Assembly (NCBI GenBank): GCA_050485385.1
Contig: JBJHBG010000012.1
Location: 1 to 55,569, forward strand
From: RECO01 sp050485385
GTDB taxonomy: Bacteria; Pseudomonadota; Alphaproteobacteria; Geminicoccales; Geminicoccaceae
DNA length: 55,569 bases
Reading direction: 5' to 3'
How positions within the stretch are numbered: the stretch's first letter is position 1; each line of letters begins with the position of its first letter. The notes beneath the pieces are model-generated. The model saw only the letters and a list, made by a program, of their open reading frames with translations, was not told the origin of the DNA and searched no databases. Made by a program: the position numbers and the translations under genes. This document shows, piece after piece, positions 25,822-35,057 of this stretch.

Positions 25822-25850
25822 TTGGTCTCGTCACGTCGAGGCTATATATG
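25822..25850 (+). promoter_or_regulatory. Probable guaB promoter
   Basis: TTGGTC (25822-25827) and TATATG (25845-25850) are separated by 17 bases. They lie in the 104-base gap between the divergent CoxL-like gene and guaB, and the TATATA stretch is conspicuous in this GC-rich DNA. Confidence 0.4.
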
Positions 25851-25884
25851 ACCCGCGCATCGGCGCGGCGAGAGCGAGGGATGC

Positions 25885-27375
25885 ATGGAAGCGATGACGG
25901 TGGTGGGCGGACGGGCCGAGATTGCCGAGGCCTTGACCTTCGACGACGTGCTCCTGGTGCCGGCTGCCTCCGAGGTGCTGCCGGCGGAGGCGGACACGAC
26001 GACGCGCGTCACCCGTGAGATCGAGCTGCGCATTCCGTTGATCTCGGCGGCGATGGACACGGTAACGGAGAGCGCGCTCGCGATCGCCATGGCGCAGCAC
26101 GGCGGCCTCGGCATCGTCCACAAGAACCTGGAGCCCGAGGCGCAGGCGGACCAGGTGCGGCAGGTCAAGAAGTTCGAGGCGGGGATGGTGGTGAACCCCG
26201 TCACCATCGGCCCGGAAGCACCTTTGCGTGACGCTTTGGAGTTGATGCGGCGGCATGGCATTTCGGGCGTGCCGGTGGTCGACCGTGGGCAGAAGCTGGT
26301 CGGCATCCTGACCAACCGCGACGTGCGCTTCGCCGACGATCCGGGCCAGCGGGTGCGCGAGTTGATGACGGCGGAGGGGCTGATCACGGTCGAGGAGGGC
26401 GTCGGCCGCGAGCGCTGCCGCCAGCTTTTGCATCAGCATCGGATCGAGAAGCTCCTGGTGGTCGACGACGGCTACCGCCTAAAGGGACTGATCACCGTCA
26501 AGGACATCGAGAAGGCCGAGCGGCACCCGAACGCGGCGAAGGACGAGCAGGGACGGCTCCGGGTGGGGGCGGCGATCGGCGTCGGGCCGGCGGGGCTGGA
26601 GCGAGCCGAGGCGCTGGTAGCGGCGGGGGTCGATCTCGTCGTCGTCGACACCGCGCACGGCCATGCGCGGGGCGTCGTCGACATGGTGCGGACGCTCCAC
26701 AAACGGGACAACCGGACCCAGATCGTGGCCGGCAACGTCGCCACGGCGGCGGCAGCGTCGGCGTTGATCGAGGCCGGGGTGGACGCCGTGAAGGTGGGCA
26801 TCGGACCGGGATCGATCTGCACCACGCGGGTGGTGGCAGGTGTCGGCATGCCGCAGCTCCAGGCGATCATGGAGGTGAGCCGCGCCGCCGCGGGCACGGG
26901 CGTACCGGTGATCGCCGACGGCGGCATCCGTGCGTCGGGCGACCTCGCCAAGGCCATCGCCGCCGGTGCCGACTGCGCCATGCTGGGTTCCATGTTCGCC
27001 GGCACCGACGAGGCGCCGGGCGAGGTGTTCCTCTACGAGGGGCGTTCCTACAAGGCCTATCGCGGTATGGGCTCGCTCGGGGCGATGGCGCGCGGCTCGG
27101 CCGACCGCTACTTCCAGGCCGAGGTCTCGGAGCCGCTGAAGCTGGTACCGGAAGGGATCGAGGGCCAAGTGCCCTACAAGGGCCCGATCGCCACCATCGT
27201 CCACCAGCTCGTCGGCGGGCTGCGAGCGGCGATGGGCTACACCGGCAACCCCACGGTCGCCGCCATGCAGCGCAACTGCCGCTTCGTGCGCGTCACCCAC
27301 GCCGGCGTGATCGAGGGCCACGTCCACGACGTCCGCATCACCCGCGAGGCGCCGAACTACCGGCGTTCGCTCTGA
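25885..27375 (+). CDS. guaB: Inosine-5'-monophosphate dehydrogenase
   Basis: Oxidises IMP to XMP with NAD+, the committed step of guanine nucleotide synthesis. The 496-residue protein has the N-terminal barrel start LTFDDVLLVPA, two CBS domains (for example MRRHGISGVPVVDRGQKLVG), the catalytic Cys312 in GPGSICTTR, the IADGGIR phosphate site, and the flap beginning YRGMGSLGAM. The length is normal. GAGGG precedes the ATG at 25885. Confidence 0.97.
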   Translation: MEAMTVVGGRAEIAEALTFDDVLLVPAASEVLPAEADTTTRVTREIELRIPLISAAMDTVTESALAIAMAQHGGLGIVHKNLEPEAQADQVRQVKKFEAGMVVNPVTIGPEAPLRDALELMRRHGISGVPVVDRGQKLVGILTNRDVRFADDPGQRVRELMTAEGLITVEEGVGRERCRQLLHQHRIEKLLVVDDGYRLKGLITVKDIEKAERHPNAAKDEQGRLRVGAAIGVGPAGLERAEALVAAGVDLVVVDTAHGHARGVVDMVRTLHKRDNRTQIVAGNVATAAAASALIEAGVDAVKVGIGPGSICTTRVVAGVGMPQLQAIMEVSRAAAGTGVPVIADGGIRASGDLAKAIAAGADCAMLGSMFAGTDEAPGEVFLYEGRSYKAYRGMGSLGAMARGSADRYFQAEVSEPLKLVPEGIEGQVPYKGPIATIVHQLVGGLRAAMGYTGNPTVAAMQRNCRFVRVTHAGVIEGHVHDVRITREAPNYRRSL

Positions 27376-27463
27376 TCGCGGCACGTTAACGAAAAATCGA
27401 CCTTTTCGGCCGCAGGCTGTCGGTTGCCCGCGGCGTCGCCCGGGCTGACTGCCGGGAACGCCC

Positions 27464-28078
27464 ATGCGCCTCGACGAGACCGACTTGCCGAGTGTGCCGC
27501 TGCCAGTGTTGGCCCACGCGCTGCGGACGCCGTTGAACGTGGTGGAGGGCTACGCGGCGCTGCTGGCCGGCGGCGGCGTCGGTCGGCTCGACGACGCAGC
27601 GCGGGCAGCGGTCGCGGAGGTCCATGCGGCCGCGCGCAGTCTCGGCCGCACGCTGGACCTCGTCGACCGGGTCGCGGAAGCGGTGCCGCCGCCCGCGCGC
27701 GCCGTGGCGTCCATGGAGCTTTGGCCCCTCGTCGACCGCGTCGCGGCGGACTTCGGCTGGCGGCCGTCGGCGCGCGAGGGGGCGGTAGCCGTGGTCGCTT
27801 GGCCGGGGCTGGAGCCGTTGCTCCGCGTCTCGTTGGCGGCGTTGGACGAGCGCGGGACGGTGTCGCTGGGGGTGGCGGTCGGCGCGATGCCGGGCCGGCT
27901 GGATCTGACGGCCGCCCCCTACGACGTCGGCAGCGGGGACACGGTGCTGGCCGATTGGCTGGCCGATCGCTTGGCGGCCAGCTGTGCGCTGGATCTCGCG
28001 CGTCCGGGTCCGGGGCGGCTGTCGTGGAGCGGCGCGTTCGGAGCGACGGACGACGCAACGCGCGCGTGGCGGCGCTGA
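27464..28078 (+). CDS. Short HisKA-like protein, degenerate sensor kinase
   Basis: A 204-residue protein. Near the N-terminus, VLAHALRTPLNVVEGYAALL matches the phospho-acceptor helix of HisKA domains, including H-x-LRTPLN. The rest should be an ATPase domain but shows no N-box, DxGxG or GLGL motif, so ATP binding is unlikely. There is no membrane helix or sensor domain. It may be a phosphotransfer or inhibitor protein, or a decaying kinase fragment. It follows guaB by 88 bases on the same strand. Confidence 0.6.
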   Translation: MRLDETDLPSVPLPVLAHALRTPLNVVEGYAALLAGGGVGRLDDAARAAVAEVHAAARSLGRTLDLVDRVAEAVPPPARAVASMELWPLVDRVAADFGWRPSAREGAVAVVAWPGLEPLLRVSLAALDERGTVSLGVAVGAMPGRLDLTAAPYDVGSGDTVLADWLADRLAASCALDLARPGPGRLSWSGAFGATDDATRAWRR

Positions 28079-28319
28079 CGCCGCAAAAAACCGCGCGTTT
28101 CGCACCGACGGGCTGGACTTTCCCGAACGACGTGATAGCGTCGCGTAGCAAGTACGCGGCGCCGGACGTCCTTCGATCGTCCAAGCAGCGGGTCCGAACC
28201 CCCAAGACGCGCGTACCACCATGATCACACCGCGACCGGTCCCGTTGGGGGATCCATGGCTACGACGCTTTGGCGCTGCGTGGCGTTCGGCGTGGTGAGA
28301 CGTACGACAGGGATAGTGG

Positions 28320-29111
28320 ATGTTTCCATATCGGCGTGGCAACCAGCGCAAGCGCTCCAAGGGCAATGCGCCTCGTAGGCCCAAGGGTGGGGGCGGTCGT
28401 CGTCTGCCGGGTTCGGCGCGCGAGCTGCTGCCGCTCTTGCAGCCCACCACCAAGGCGCTGGCGCAGGTGCTGGCGGGCAACACCAAGGCTTCCGGCCAGT
28501 TCGTGCATGCGCGCAACGTGGTGGAGCGGGCCGACCAGCTCATCGCCGAGCAGCAGGTCGAGCGGCTGGGCCTGCGCGACCGGGAGGAATTCCTGGAGCA
28601 GCTTGCCCGGCTCAAGCTGACGGTGAACGATGCCGAAGAGGAATTCGGCAGCGACGTCGCCGACGCCGAGGAAACCGACGAGGACGGTGAGACCTTCGCG
28701 GCCGATGGTGCGGACGTGGAGGAGGAAGAGGTCGACGAGGCGGTGCTGGAGGCCCGGCGTGCGGCGGCGGAAGCGGAGGCCGCGGCGCGGGCCGAGGCGG
28801 AGGCCAAGGCCGAGGCGGAGCGGCACGAACGCTTGCGGCGGGTGGCACTGGCGCTGATGCAGCCGACGGCGGAAGCGGCGGCCGAGATGGCGCCGGCCGA
28901 GATGCCCCAGCCGATGAATTTCGACGAGGCGGAAGCGTTCGTGCGGCGCCCCGCCGCACGCCGCGCAACCAAGCGCGAGGCCCCGGCGGAAGCGGTCGAA
29001 CGGCCGGTGACGCGGTCCCGCAGTACGCGTCCGAAGCTCACCATGCGGGGCGCGGAGCGCGACTCGGCCGACGCCAAGGCGGCAGACGAGGGCCTTGCTT
29101 CCAAGGGCTGA
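28320..29111 (+). CDS. Acidic, Ala/Glu-rich unknown protein
   Basis: A 263-residue protein in three parts. The N-terminus is basic and Gly/Arg-rich. The helical segment TTKALAQVLAGNTKASGQFV through the DREEFLEQLARLKLTV region looks ordered. A long acidic and coiled-coil-like stretch (EEEEVDEAVLEARRAAAEAE and onward) leads to a basic Arg/Pro tail. I recognise no family. GGGATA precedes the ATG. It lies just upstream of clpS on the same strand, but the 80-base gap does not prove an operon. Confidence 0.6.
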   Translation: MFPYRRGNQRKRSKGNAPRRPKGGGGRRLPGSARELLPLLQPTTKALAQVLAGNTKASGQFVHARNVVERADQLIAEQQVERLGLRDREEFLEQLARLKLTVNDAEEEFGSDVADAEETDEDGETFAADGADVEEEEVDEAVLEARRAAAEAEAAARAEAEAKAEAERHERLRRVALALMQPTAEAAAEMAPAEMPQPMNFDEAEAFVRRPAARRATKREAPAEAVERPVTRSRSTRPKLTMRGAERDSADAKAADEGLASKG

Positions 29112-29191
29112 TCGGACCAGAGTCGACGGAGGTGGACCGGGGTGGGTTCGCGGCGGGGGCGTCATTCCGCTAGGGCCACCGGTGCCGTTGC

Positions 29192-29548
29192 ATGCACGCG
29201 AGCGATAGTCCAGTCCAGTCGATGGCCAACGACCCCTCCCGTATCGATGACGAGACCTCCGGCGACGTCGCCACCAAGACGCGCACGAAGACGCAACGTC
29301 CGTCGCTGTACAAAGTGCTGCTGTTGAACGACGACTACACGCCGATGGAGTTCGTCGTGCTCGTGTTGCAGCGTTTTTTCGGGAAATCGGCGGAGGAGGC
29401 GACGCGTATCATGCTACAGGTCCACCAAAAGGGCGTGGGCGTATGCGGCATCTATACGTATGAGATTGCCGAGACGAAGGTGGCGCAGGTAATCGAGTTC
29501 GCACGGCAGCACCAACATCCGCTGCAGTGCACCATGGAGAAAGAGTGA
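29192..29548 (+). CDS. clpS: ClpS adaptor of the ClpAP protease
   Basis: Delivers N-degron substrates to ClpA. The 118-residue protein has a disordered N-terminal tail of about 40 residues and the ClpS core LYKVLLLNDDYTPMEFVV, which includes the Asn-Asp-Asp peptide-binding site. Then come ATRIMLQVHQKGVGVCGIYT and the C-terminal helix to TMEKE. It sits immediately before clpA, the usual arrangement. A second in-frame ATG at 29222 could be the real start. Confidence 0.95.
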   Translation: MHASDSPVQSMANDPSRIDDETSGDVATKTRTKTQRPSLYKVLLLNDDYTPMEFVVLVLQRFFGKSAEEATRIMLQVHQKGVGVCGIYTYEIAETKVAQVIEFARQHQHPLQCTMEKE

Positions 29549-29599
29549 CGTCGAAACCTGTCCGACCGGTGGTGCCGGTTCGATCGGAGGCTTGAGGAG

Positions 29600-31951
29600 A
29601 TGCCGATGCTGTCGAAGAACCTCGAACGGGCACTCCGTCGGGCCCTGGCGTTGGCCAACGCGCGCAGCCATGAATTCGCGACGATCGAGCACCTGTTGTT
29701 GGCGCTGGTCGACGACCAGGACGCCGCCACCGTGCTCAAGGCGTGCGCGGTCGACGTCGACAAGCTGAAGGAGGATCTCACCGAGTTCCTCGACCACGAG
29801 CTTTCCAGCCTGGTCGTCGAGGGGGCGGTGGACGCCAAGCCGACGGCCGGCTTCCAGCGCGTGATCCAGCGGGCCGCCATCCATGTCCAGTCGTCGGGCC
29901 GCAACGAGGTGACTGGCGCCAACGTGCTGGTCGCCGTGTTCTCCGAGCGCGAGAGCCACGCCGTCTACTTCCTCCAGGAACAGAACATGTCGCGGCTCGA
30001 CGCCGTGAACTACATCAGCCACGGCATCGCCAAGCGGCCCGGGATGGGCGAGAGCCGTCCGGTGCGCGGCGCCGAAGAGCCGCAGAAGGCCGAGGAGGCG
30101 CCGGAGGAGCAGAACGAGCGCGAAGCGCTGACGGCCTACTGCGTCGACCTCAACAAGAAGGCCCGCGACGGCAAGATCGACGTGCTGATCGGCCGCGACC
30201 TTGAGGTCGAGCGCACCATCCAAATCCTCTGCCGGCGGTCGAAGAACAACCCGCTGTTCGTCGGGGATCCGGGCGTCGGCAAGACCGCCATCGCCGAGGG
30301 GCTGGCGCTCAGGATCGTCAATGGCGAGGTGCCGGACGTCCTCAAGAACGCGGTGATCTACTCGCTCGACATGGGAGCGCTGCTCGCCGGTACGCGCTAC
30401 CGCGGCGATTTCGAAGAGCGGTTGAAGGGCGTGCTCGGCGAGTTGGAGAACGACGACAACGCGATCCTGTTCATCGACGAGATCCACACCGTGATCGGTG
30501 CCGGCGCCACCTCCGGCGGGTCGCTCGATGCGTCGAACCTGCTGAAGCCGGCGCTGGCCAACGGCTCGCTGCGCTGCATCGGCTCGACCACCTACAAGGA
30601 GTTCCGCAGCTACTTCGAGAAGGATCGGGCGCTGGTGCGGCGCTTCCAGAAGATCGACATCAACGAGCCGAGCGCCGACGAGGCGGTGCAGATCCTGGAG
30701 GGCCTGAAGCCCAGCTTCGAGGACCACCACGGCGTCACCTACACCCAGGGGGCGTTGCAGTCGGCGGTGGACCTCGCGGTGCGCTACATCCACGACCGGA
30801 AGCTGCCGGACAAGGCGATCGACATCATCGACGAGGTCGGCGCCGCCCAGGCGCTGAAGCCCGAGGGGCAGCGCAAGCGCACCATTCAGGTCAAGGACAT
30901 CGAGGAGATCGTCGCCAAGATGGCGCGGGTGCCAGTGAAGAACGTGTCGGCCCGCGACAAGGAGGCGCTGCGTACCCTGGAGGACGATCTCAAGGCCGGC
31001 GTCTTCGGCCAGGACCGGGCGATCGACGCGCTCGCCTCGGCGATCAAGCTCAGCCGCGCTGGGCTGAGGGACGAGCAGAAGCCCATCGGCTGCTATCTCT
31101 TCTCCGGCCCGACGGGCGTCGGCAAGACCGAGGTCGCTCGCCAGCTCGGCAAGGTCATGGGCATCGAGCTCGTTCGCTTCGACATGTCCGAGTACATGGA
31201 GCGGCACGCCGTCTCCAGGCTGATCGGCGCACCCCCCGGCTATGTCGGCTTCGACCAGGGCGGGCTCTTGACCGATGCCATCGACCAGCACCCGCACGCG
31301 GTGCTGCTGCTCGACGAGATCGAGAAGGCGCACCCGGAAGTCTTCAACATCCTTTTGCAGGTGATGGACTACGGCAAGCTGACCGACAACAACGGCAAGA
31401 CGGTCGACTTCCGCAACGTCGTCCTCATCATGACGACCAATGCCGGTGCCGCCGACATGAGCAAGCCCGCCATCGGTTTCATGCGGGAGGCGCGCGAGGG
31501 CGAGGACACCGACGCGATCAACCGCCTGTTCACGCCGGAGTTCAGGAACCGGCTCGACGCCATCATCCCCTTCTCGGCCTTGACGCCGGAGATCGTGGTC
31601 AACGTCGTCGACAAGTTCGTCAAGGAACTGTCGGCGCAACTCGCCGACAAGCGCGTCGCGATCGACGTCGACGAGGAGGCGCGGCTGTGGCTCGCGGAGC
31701 GCGGCTACGAACCCCTGTTCGGGGCGCGTCCGCTCGCCCGCGTCATCCAGGAGAAGATCAAGCGGCCCCTGGCGGACCAGCTCCTGTTCGGCGATCTGGC
31801 CAAGGGCGGGCGCGTCCTGGTCACGGTGCAGGACGGCGAGCTGCATTTCGTCATCACGGCCGGCGGCGGCCCATCGCTCCTGGCGCCGCCCGACGAGGAG
31901 GCCGGCGGCGACGAGGGCGACCGCTCGCCGCCGGTGCCGGAGCCGGCTTGA
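29600..31951 (+). CDS. clpA: ATP-dependent Clp protease ATP-binding subunit ClpA
   Basis: Hexameric AAA+ unfoldase that feeds ClpP. The 783-residue protein has the N-terminal ClpS-binding repeat domain (SHEFATIEHLLLALVDD), then AAA1 with Walker A GDPGVGKT and Walker B ILFIDEIH. AAA2 has Walker A GPTGVGKT and VLLLDEIEKAHPEVFN, with KPAIGFMRE as the IGF/L-type ClpP-docking loop. An acidic tail (EEAGGDEGDRS) is at the end. GGAGG lies nine bases before the ATG at 29600; a second ATG at 29606 is also well placed. No clpP is in the window. Confidence 0.96.
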   Translation: MPMLSKNLERALRRALALANARSHEFATIEHLLLALVDDQDAATVLKACAVDVDKLKEDLTEFLDHELSSLVVEGAVDAKPTAGFQRVIQRAAIHVQSSGRNEVTGANVLVAVFSERESHAVYFLQEQNMSRLDAVNYISHGIAKRPGMGESRPVRGAEEPQKAEEAPEEQNEREALTAYCVDLNKKARDGKIDVLIGRDLEVERTIQILCRRSKNNPLFVGDPGVGKTAIAEGLALRIVNGEVPDVLKNAVIYSLDMGALLAGTRYRGDFEERLKGVLGELENDDNAILFIDEIHTVIGAGATSGGSLDASNLLKPALANGSLRCIGSTTYKEFRSYFEKDRALVRRFQKIDINEPSADEAVQILEGLKPSFEDHHGVTYTQGALQSAVDLAVRYIHDRKLPDKAIDIIDEVGAAQALKPEGQRKRTIQVKDIEEIVAKMARVPVKNVSARDKEALRTLEDDLKAGVFGQDRAIDALASAIKLSRAGLRDEQKPIGCYLFSGPTGVGKTEVARQLGKVMGIELVRFDMSEYMERHAVSRLIGAPPGYVGFDQGGLLTDAIDQHPHAVLLLDEIEKAHPEVFNILLQVMDYGKLTDNNGKTVDFRNVVLIMTTNAGAADMSKPAIGFMREAREGEDTDAINRLFTPEFRNRLDAIIPFSALTPEIVVNVVDKFVKELSAQLADKRVAIDVDEEARLWLAERGYEPLFGARPLARVIQEKIKRPLADQLLFGDLAKGGRVLVTVQDGELHFVITAGGGPSLLAPPDEEAGGDEGDRSPPVPEPA

Positions 31952-31966
31952 GCCGGCACGGTCGGA

Positions 31967-32623
31967 GTGGCTGAGGCGGCTGCTGCCGGTAGCCTGATCG
32001 ACGTCGCTGGCGGCGAGCGGTTCGCGGCCGTCCTGGCCGACCCGCCCTGGCAGTTCGCCAACCGCACCGGCAAGGTGGCGCCCGAGCATCGCCGGCTCGC
32101 CCGTTACGGCACGATGGACCTGGAGGCGATCCGGGCGCTGCCGGTCGGGGACGTCGCCGCCGAGCGTGCGCACCTCTACTTGTGGGTGCCCAACGCACTG
32201 CTGCCGGCCGGCCTCGACGTCATGGCGGCCTGGGGCTTCACCTACAAATCCAACCTCGTCTGGCACAAGGTGCGCAAGGATGGCGGCTCCGACGGGCGTG
32301 GCGTCGGCTTCTACTTCCGCAACGTGACGGAGTTGGTCCTGTTCGGCGTTCGTGGCCGCGACGTGCGCACGCGGCCGCCGGGGCGCCGACAGGTGAACCT
32401 GCTCGCCAGCCGCAAGCGCGAGCACAGTCGCAAACCCGACGCGCTGTACGACGTAATCGAGGCGTGCAGTTGGGGGCCTTTTTTGGAGTTGTTCGCTCGG
32501 GGGGCCCGTCGGGGCTGGACGAGCTGGGGCCTGGAGGCCGGCCCCGACTACGTGCCCCGCTGGGCGACCTACCCCTACAATTCGACCTCGACCGCCCGAC
32601 ACCCTGCCGATGCCGGGGGCTGA
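31967..32623 (+). CDS. MT-A70 family adenine-N6 methyltransferase
   Basis: A 218-residue SAM-dependent methyltransferase of the METTL3/MT-A70 family, with the catalytic motif DPPW near residue 25 (FAAVLADPPWQFANRTGK). Family blocks YLWVPNALLPAGLDVMAAWG, KSNLVWHK, FRNVTELVLFGVRG and SRKREHSRKPD follow. The start is GTG at 31967, 15 bases after clpA, and the gene overlaps the next by 14 bases. In bacteria such proteins are usually phage-derived DNA adenine methylases. No restriction enzyme lies nearby, so this one is solitary. Confidence 0.88.
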   Translation: MAEAAAAGSLIDVAGGERFAAVLADPPWQFANRTGKVAPEHRRLARYGTMDLEAIRALPVGDVAAERAHLYLWVPNALLPAGLDVMAAWGFTYKSNLVWHKVRKDGGSDGRGVGFYFRNVTELVLFGVRGRDVRTRPPGRRQVNLLASRKREHSRKPDALYDVIEACSWGPFLELFARGARRGWTSWGLEAGPDYVPRWATYPYNSTSTARHPADAGG

Positions 32624-33101
32624 ACCGGTCGCAGCTCTGCCGCTGACACCGCTCGCGGCACCGCCCGGCACGCTGCTCCTTCTGCCGTCGCCGGGGCGCG
32701 GCCGCGGCGTGACGGCCGATCTGGACGACCTCGCCGCAGCCGGAGTAGCCGTCCTGGTCAGCCTGACGGAAGCGAGCGAGCTCTATCTCGACGCCATTCG
32801 TATCGCCGTTGGAGACCAGCCTTTTGCTTGGCTGCATCTGCCGATCGAGGATCTCTCGGTGCCCCTACCAACCTGGGAGGTGGCATGGCAGGCGGCGGCG
32901 CCGACGCTGCACGACGCACTCGACCGAGGCCGGGCGGTGGCCGTGCACTGCCAGGGCGGGTGCGGCCGCAGCGGTCTCGTCGCCGCGCGTCTCCTGGTCG
33001 AGCGGGGATTGCCGCCGCGGTTGGCCGTGCGCACCGTGCGCCGGGTCCGTCCCGGCGCCATCGAGACCGGGGCGCAGCTTCGTTACGTCCTGGAGCGATA
33101 G
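32610..33101 (+). CDS. Small Cys-based (tyrosine/dual-specificity type) phosphatase
   Basis: A 163-residue protein with the signature HCQGGCGRSG (HCx5R) near residue 115 and a preceding general-acid candidate in LPIEDLSVP, as in small PTP/DSP phosphatases. It starts inside the 3' end of the MT-A70 gene (14-base overlap), so expression is coupled. The substrate could be a phosphoprotein, an RNA 5' end or a phosphoinositide-like molecule. The pairing with an adenine methyltransferase is unusual. Confidence 0.8.
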   Translation: MPGAEPVAALPLTPLAAPPGTLLLLPSPGRGRGVTADLDDLAAAGVAVLVSLTEASELYLDAIRIAVGDQPFAWLHLPIEDLSVPLPTWEVAWQAAAPTLHDALDRGRAVAVHCQGGCGRSGLVAARLLVERGLPPRLAVRTVRRVRPGAIETGAQLRYVLER

Positions 33102-33339
33102 GCAAGCGGGGAGGTGCTGGCCGGCCCTCGGGCCGAGCGCAGGCGGAGCCCGCCCCTTGGGAGGCATTGGTCCGATCCAACCTGCCACCATCACTCATCT
33201 GTCGTTTTTTCGCAACCTTGTGTCGCTAAGGCGCATGTGTAGGGTGGCGGCGTGCCGCGCGGCGGATGCTGACGCGTCCCGTACCGCGCGCCATCGCGTT
33301 CCGGCGCACCGACCGACACGGCAGAGGGATAAGACGAGC

Positions 33340-34977
33340 ATGGCCAAGCTCCTGGCGGACGACACCTATCGCGACGAGTACACCCCGGACTTCGTTGACC
33401 GGTGGGACGACCTCATCGGCTGGGATGGTCGTCTCGAGAGCGAGGCAGGCTTCTTCCACCGGCTGCTCAACGCCTTCGGTGTGGAGAGCGTGGCCGACGT
33501 CGCCTGCGGCACGGGCTTTCATTCGGTGGTGCTGGCCAAGGACGGCTTCCAGGTCTGGGCCTGCGACGGTGCGGCCACCATGGTCGAGAAGACCCGTGCG
33601 AACGCCACCGAGCATGGGGTGCGTCTTGCCGGGGCGCACGTCGTCGACTGGTGCAATCTGGACAAGGAGTTCGGCGAGGGGCGGTTCGATGCGTTGATCT
33701 GCCTCGGCAACGCCTTCACCCATCTGTTCGACCACGAGACGCGCCGCGATGCGCTGGCCGCGATGTACGCGGTCCTCAAGCCGGGCGGCCTGATCGTGCT
33801 CGATCATCGCAACTACGACCTGATCCTCGACCAGGGCTACAGCTCCAAGCACCAGTTCTACTACACGGGTCAAGGCGTCGATGCGCGCCCCGTCTCCATC
33901 GAGCGGACGCTGGTCAAATTCCTCTACAGTTTCCCCAACGGCGACCGCCACAGCCTGCAAATGTATCCGCTGCGGCAGAACTACGTGCATTTCCTGCTGG
34001 AGGATGCCGGGTTCGTGGATATCCACCGTTACGGCGACTTCAAGCGGCCGTACGAACACTATGGTGTGGATTTCGTGCAGCAGGTGGCCTTCAAGCCGGC
34101 GGCGCAGCAGGCACGCATGATGCCGCACCGCCGCAAGGCCGCCGACAGCCTCGCCAAGCGGGTCAACCGCACGGTGCGCGAAACCCGCGAGTACTATGAC
34201 GGGGCGGCGGACGAGATCTATCGCGACATCTGGGGCGAGAACATCCACCTCGGCACCTTCGCCTTCGAGGGCGAGAGTTTGCAGGCCGCCATGCAGCGCT
34301 CCAACCAGCGCATCGGCGACCTGATGGAGGTGAGCCGCCGCGACGTCGTGCTCGACGTCGGCTGCGGCTACGGCGCCTTCGCCCGCTACCTGTCGCACCG
34401 TTTCGGCTGTCGAGTGCTGGCGACCAACATCTCCGAGCGCGAACTCGAATACGGCCGCGAACTGACGGCCGAGGCCGGGCTCGACGACCTCGTCGACTTC
34501 GAGTGGGCGGACTTCCACGATCTGCCCTACGACGACGAGAGCTTCCAGACCTACACCAGCCAGGAGGCGTTCCTGCACGCCGCCGACAAGCGGACCGTGC
34601 TGGCCGAGGCGAAGCGGGTGTTGAAGCCGGGCGGCCGACTGGTGTTCAGCGACCTTCTCATCCGCGCGTCGGCGACGCCCGAGGACAAGGAGCGCATCTA
34701 CGAGCGCATCAAGCTCTCCGACATGTGGGACATGACGGACTATCTGGCCGCACTCGAGGACCTTGGCTTCGTCGTCGAGCGGCACGAGGACTGGTCGGAG
34801 CATGTCGCCCCCACCTATGCTTGGGTGCGCGAGCAGCTCTTGGAGCGGCGCACCGAGTTCGACGAGCGTATCGGCGCCGACCTCGTCGACCGCACCGCCA
34901 AGGCGTTGCAGTTCTGGGTGGAGGCCGGTGCGGCCGGCAAGATCGGTTGGGGGGGCGTGGTCGCCCGCAAGCCCTGA
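33340..34977 (+). CDS. Fused glycine/sarcosine N-methyltransferase and dimethylglycine methyltransferase
   Basis: Makes glycine betaine from glycine by three SAM-dependent methylations. Residues 1 to about 250 are GSMT-like, starting LADDTYRDEYTPDFVDRWDD with SAM motif VADVACGTGFHS and LDHRNYDLIL. Residues from about 285 are SDMT-like, with ETREYYDGAADEIYRDIWGE, SAM motif VLDVGCGYGAFARYL and SQEAFLHAADK. The two are separate genes in some halophiles and fused in others, so fusion is not an error. At 545 residues the size is normal. Betaine is a compatible solute, so the host probably faces osmotic stress. Confidence 0.93.
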   Translation: MAKLLADDTYRDEYTPDFVDRWDDLIGWDGRLESEAGFFHRLLNAFGVESVADVACGTGFHSVVLAKDGFQVWACDGAATMVEKTRANATEHGVRLAGAHVVDWCNLDKEFGEGRFDALICLGNAFTHLFDHETRRDALAAMYAVLKPGGLIVLDHRNYDLILDQGYSSKHQFYYTGQGVDARPVSIERTLVKFLYSFPNGDRHSLQMYPLRQNYVHFLLEDAGFVDIHRYGDFKRPYEHYGVDFVQQVAFKPAAQQARMMPHRRKAADSLAKRVNRTVRETREYYDGAADEIYRDIWGENIHLGTFAFEGESLQAAMQRSNQRIGDLMEVSRRDVVLDVGCGYGAFARYLSHRFGCRVLATNISERELEYGRELTAEAGLDDLVDFEWADFHDLPYDDESFQTYTSQEAFLHAADKRTVLAEAKRVLKPGGRLVFSDLLIRASATPEDKERIYERIKLSDMWDMTDYLAALEDLGFVVERHEDWSEHVAPTYAWVREQLLERRTEFDERIGADLVDRTAKALQFWVEAGAAGKIGWGGVVARKP

Positions 34978-35057
34978 GGCTCGACGATCAGGGCGAGCGG
35001 TCGATCTGCCGCCGGCAGCGCCGATGCGGCGTCGGCCGGCCGGACTTTGGGCGTGGC

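Noticed and set aside
27385..27412. Terminator after guaB (GAAAA and TTTTC arms)
   Set aside because: The stem is A/T only and short, with no T-run; too weak to call.
28180..28225. tRNA 3' half (GGGTCCGAACCC followed by ACCACCA)
   Set aside because: The T-arm stem and loop lengths do not fit, and no acceptor, D or anticodon arm can be folded upstream.
29414..32671. A 1085-codon minus-strand open frame
   Set aside because: It is the antisense shadow of clpS, clpA and the MT-A70 gene, whose motifs are complete on the plus strand.
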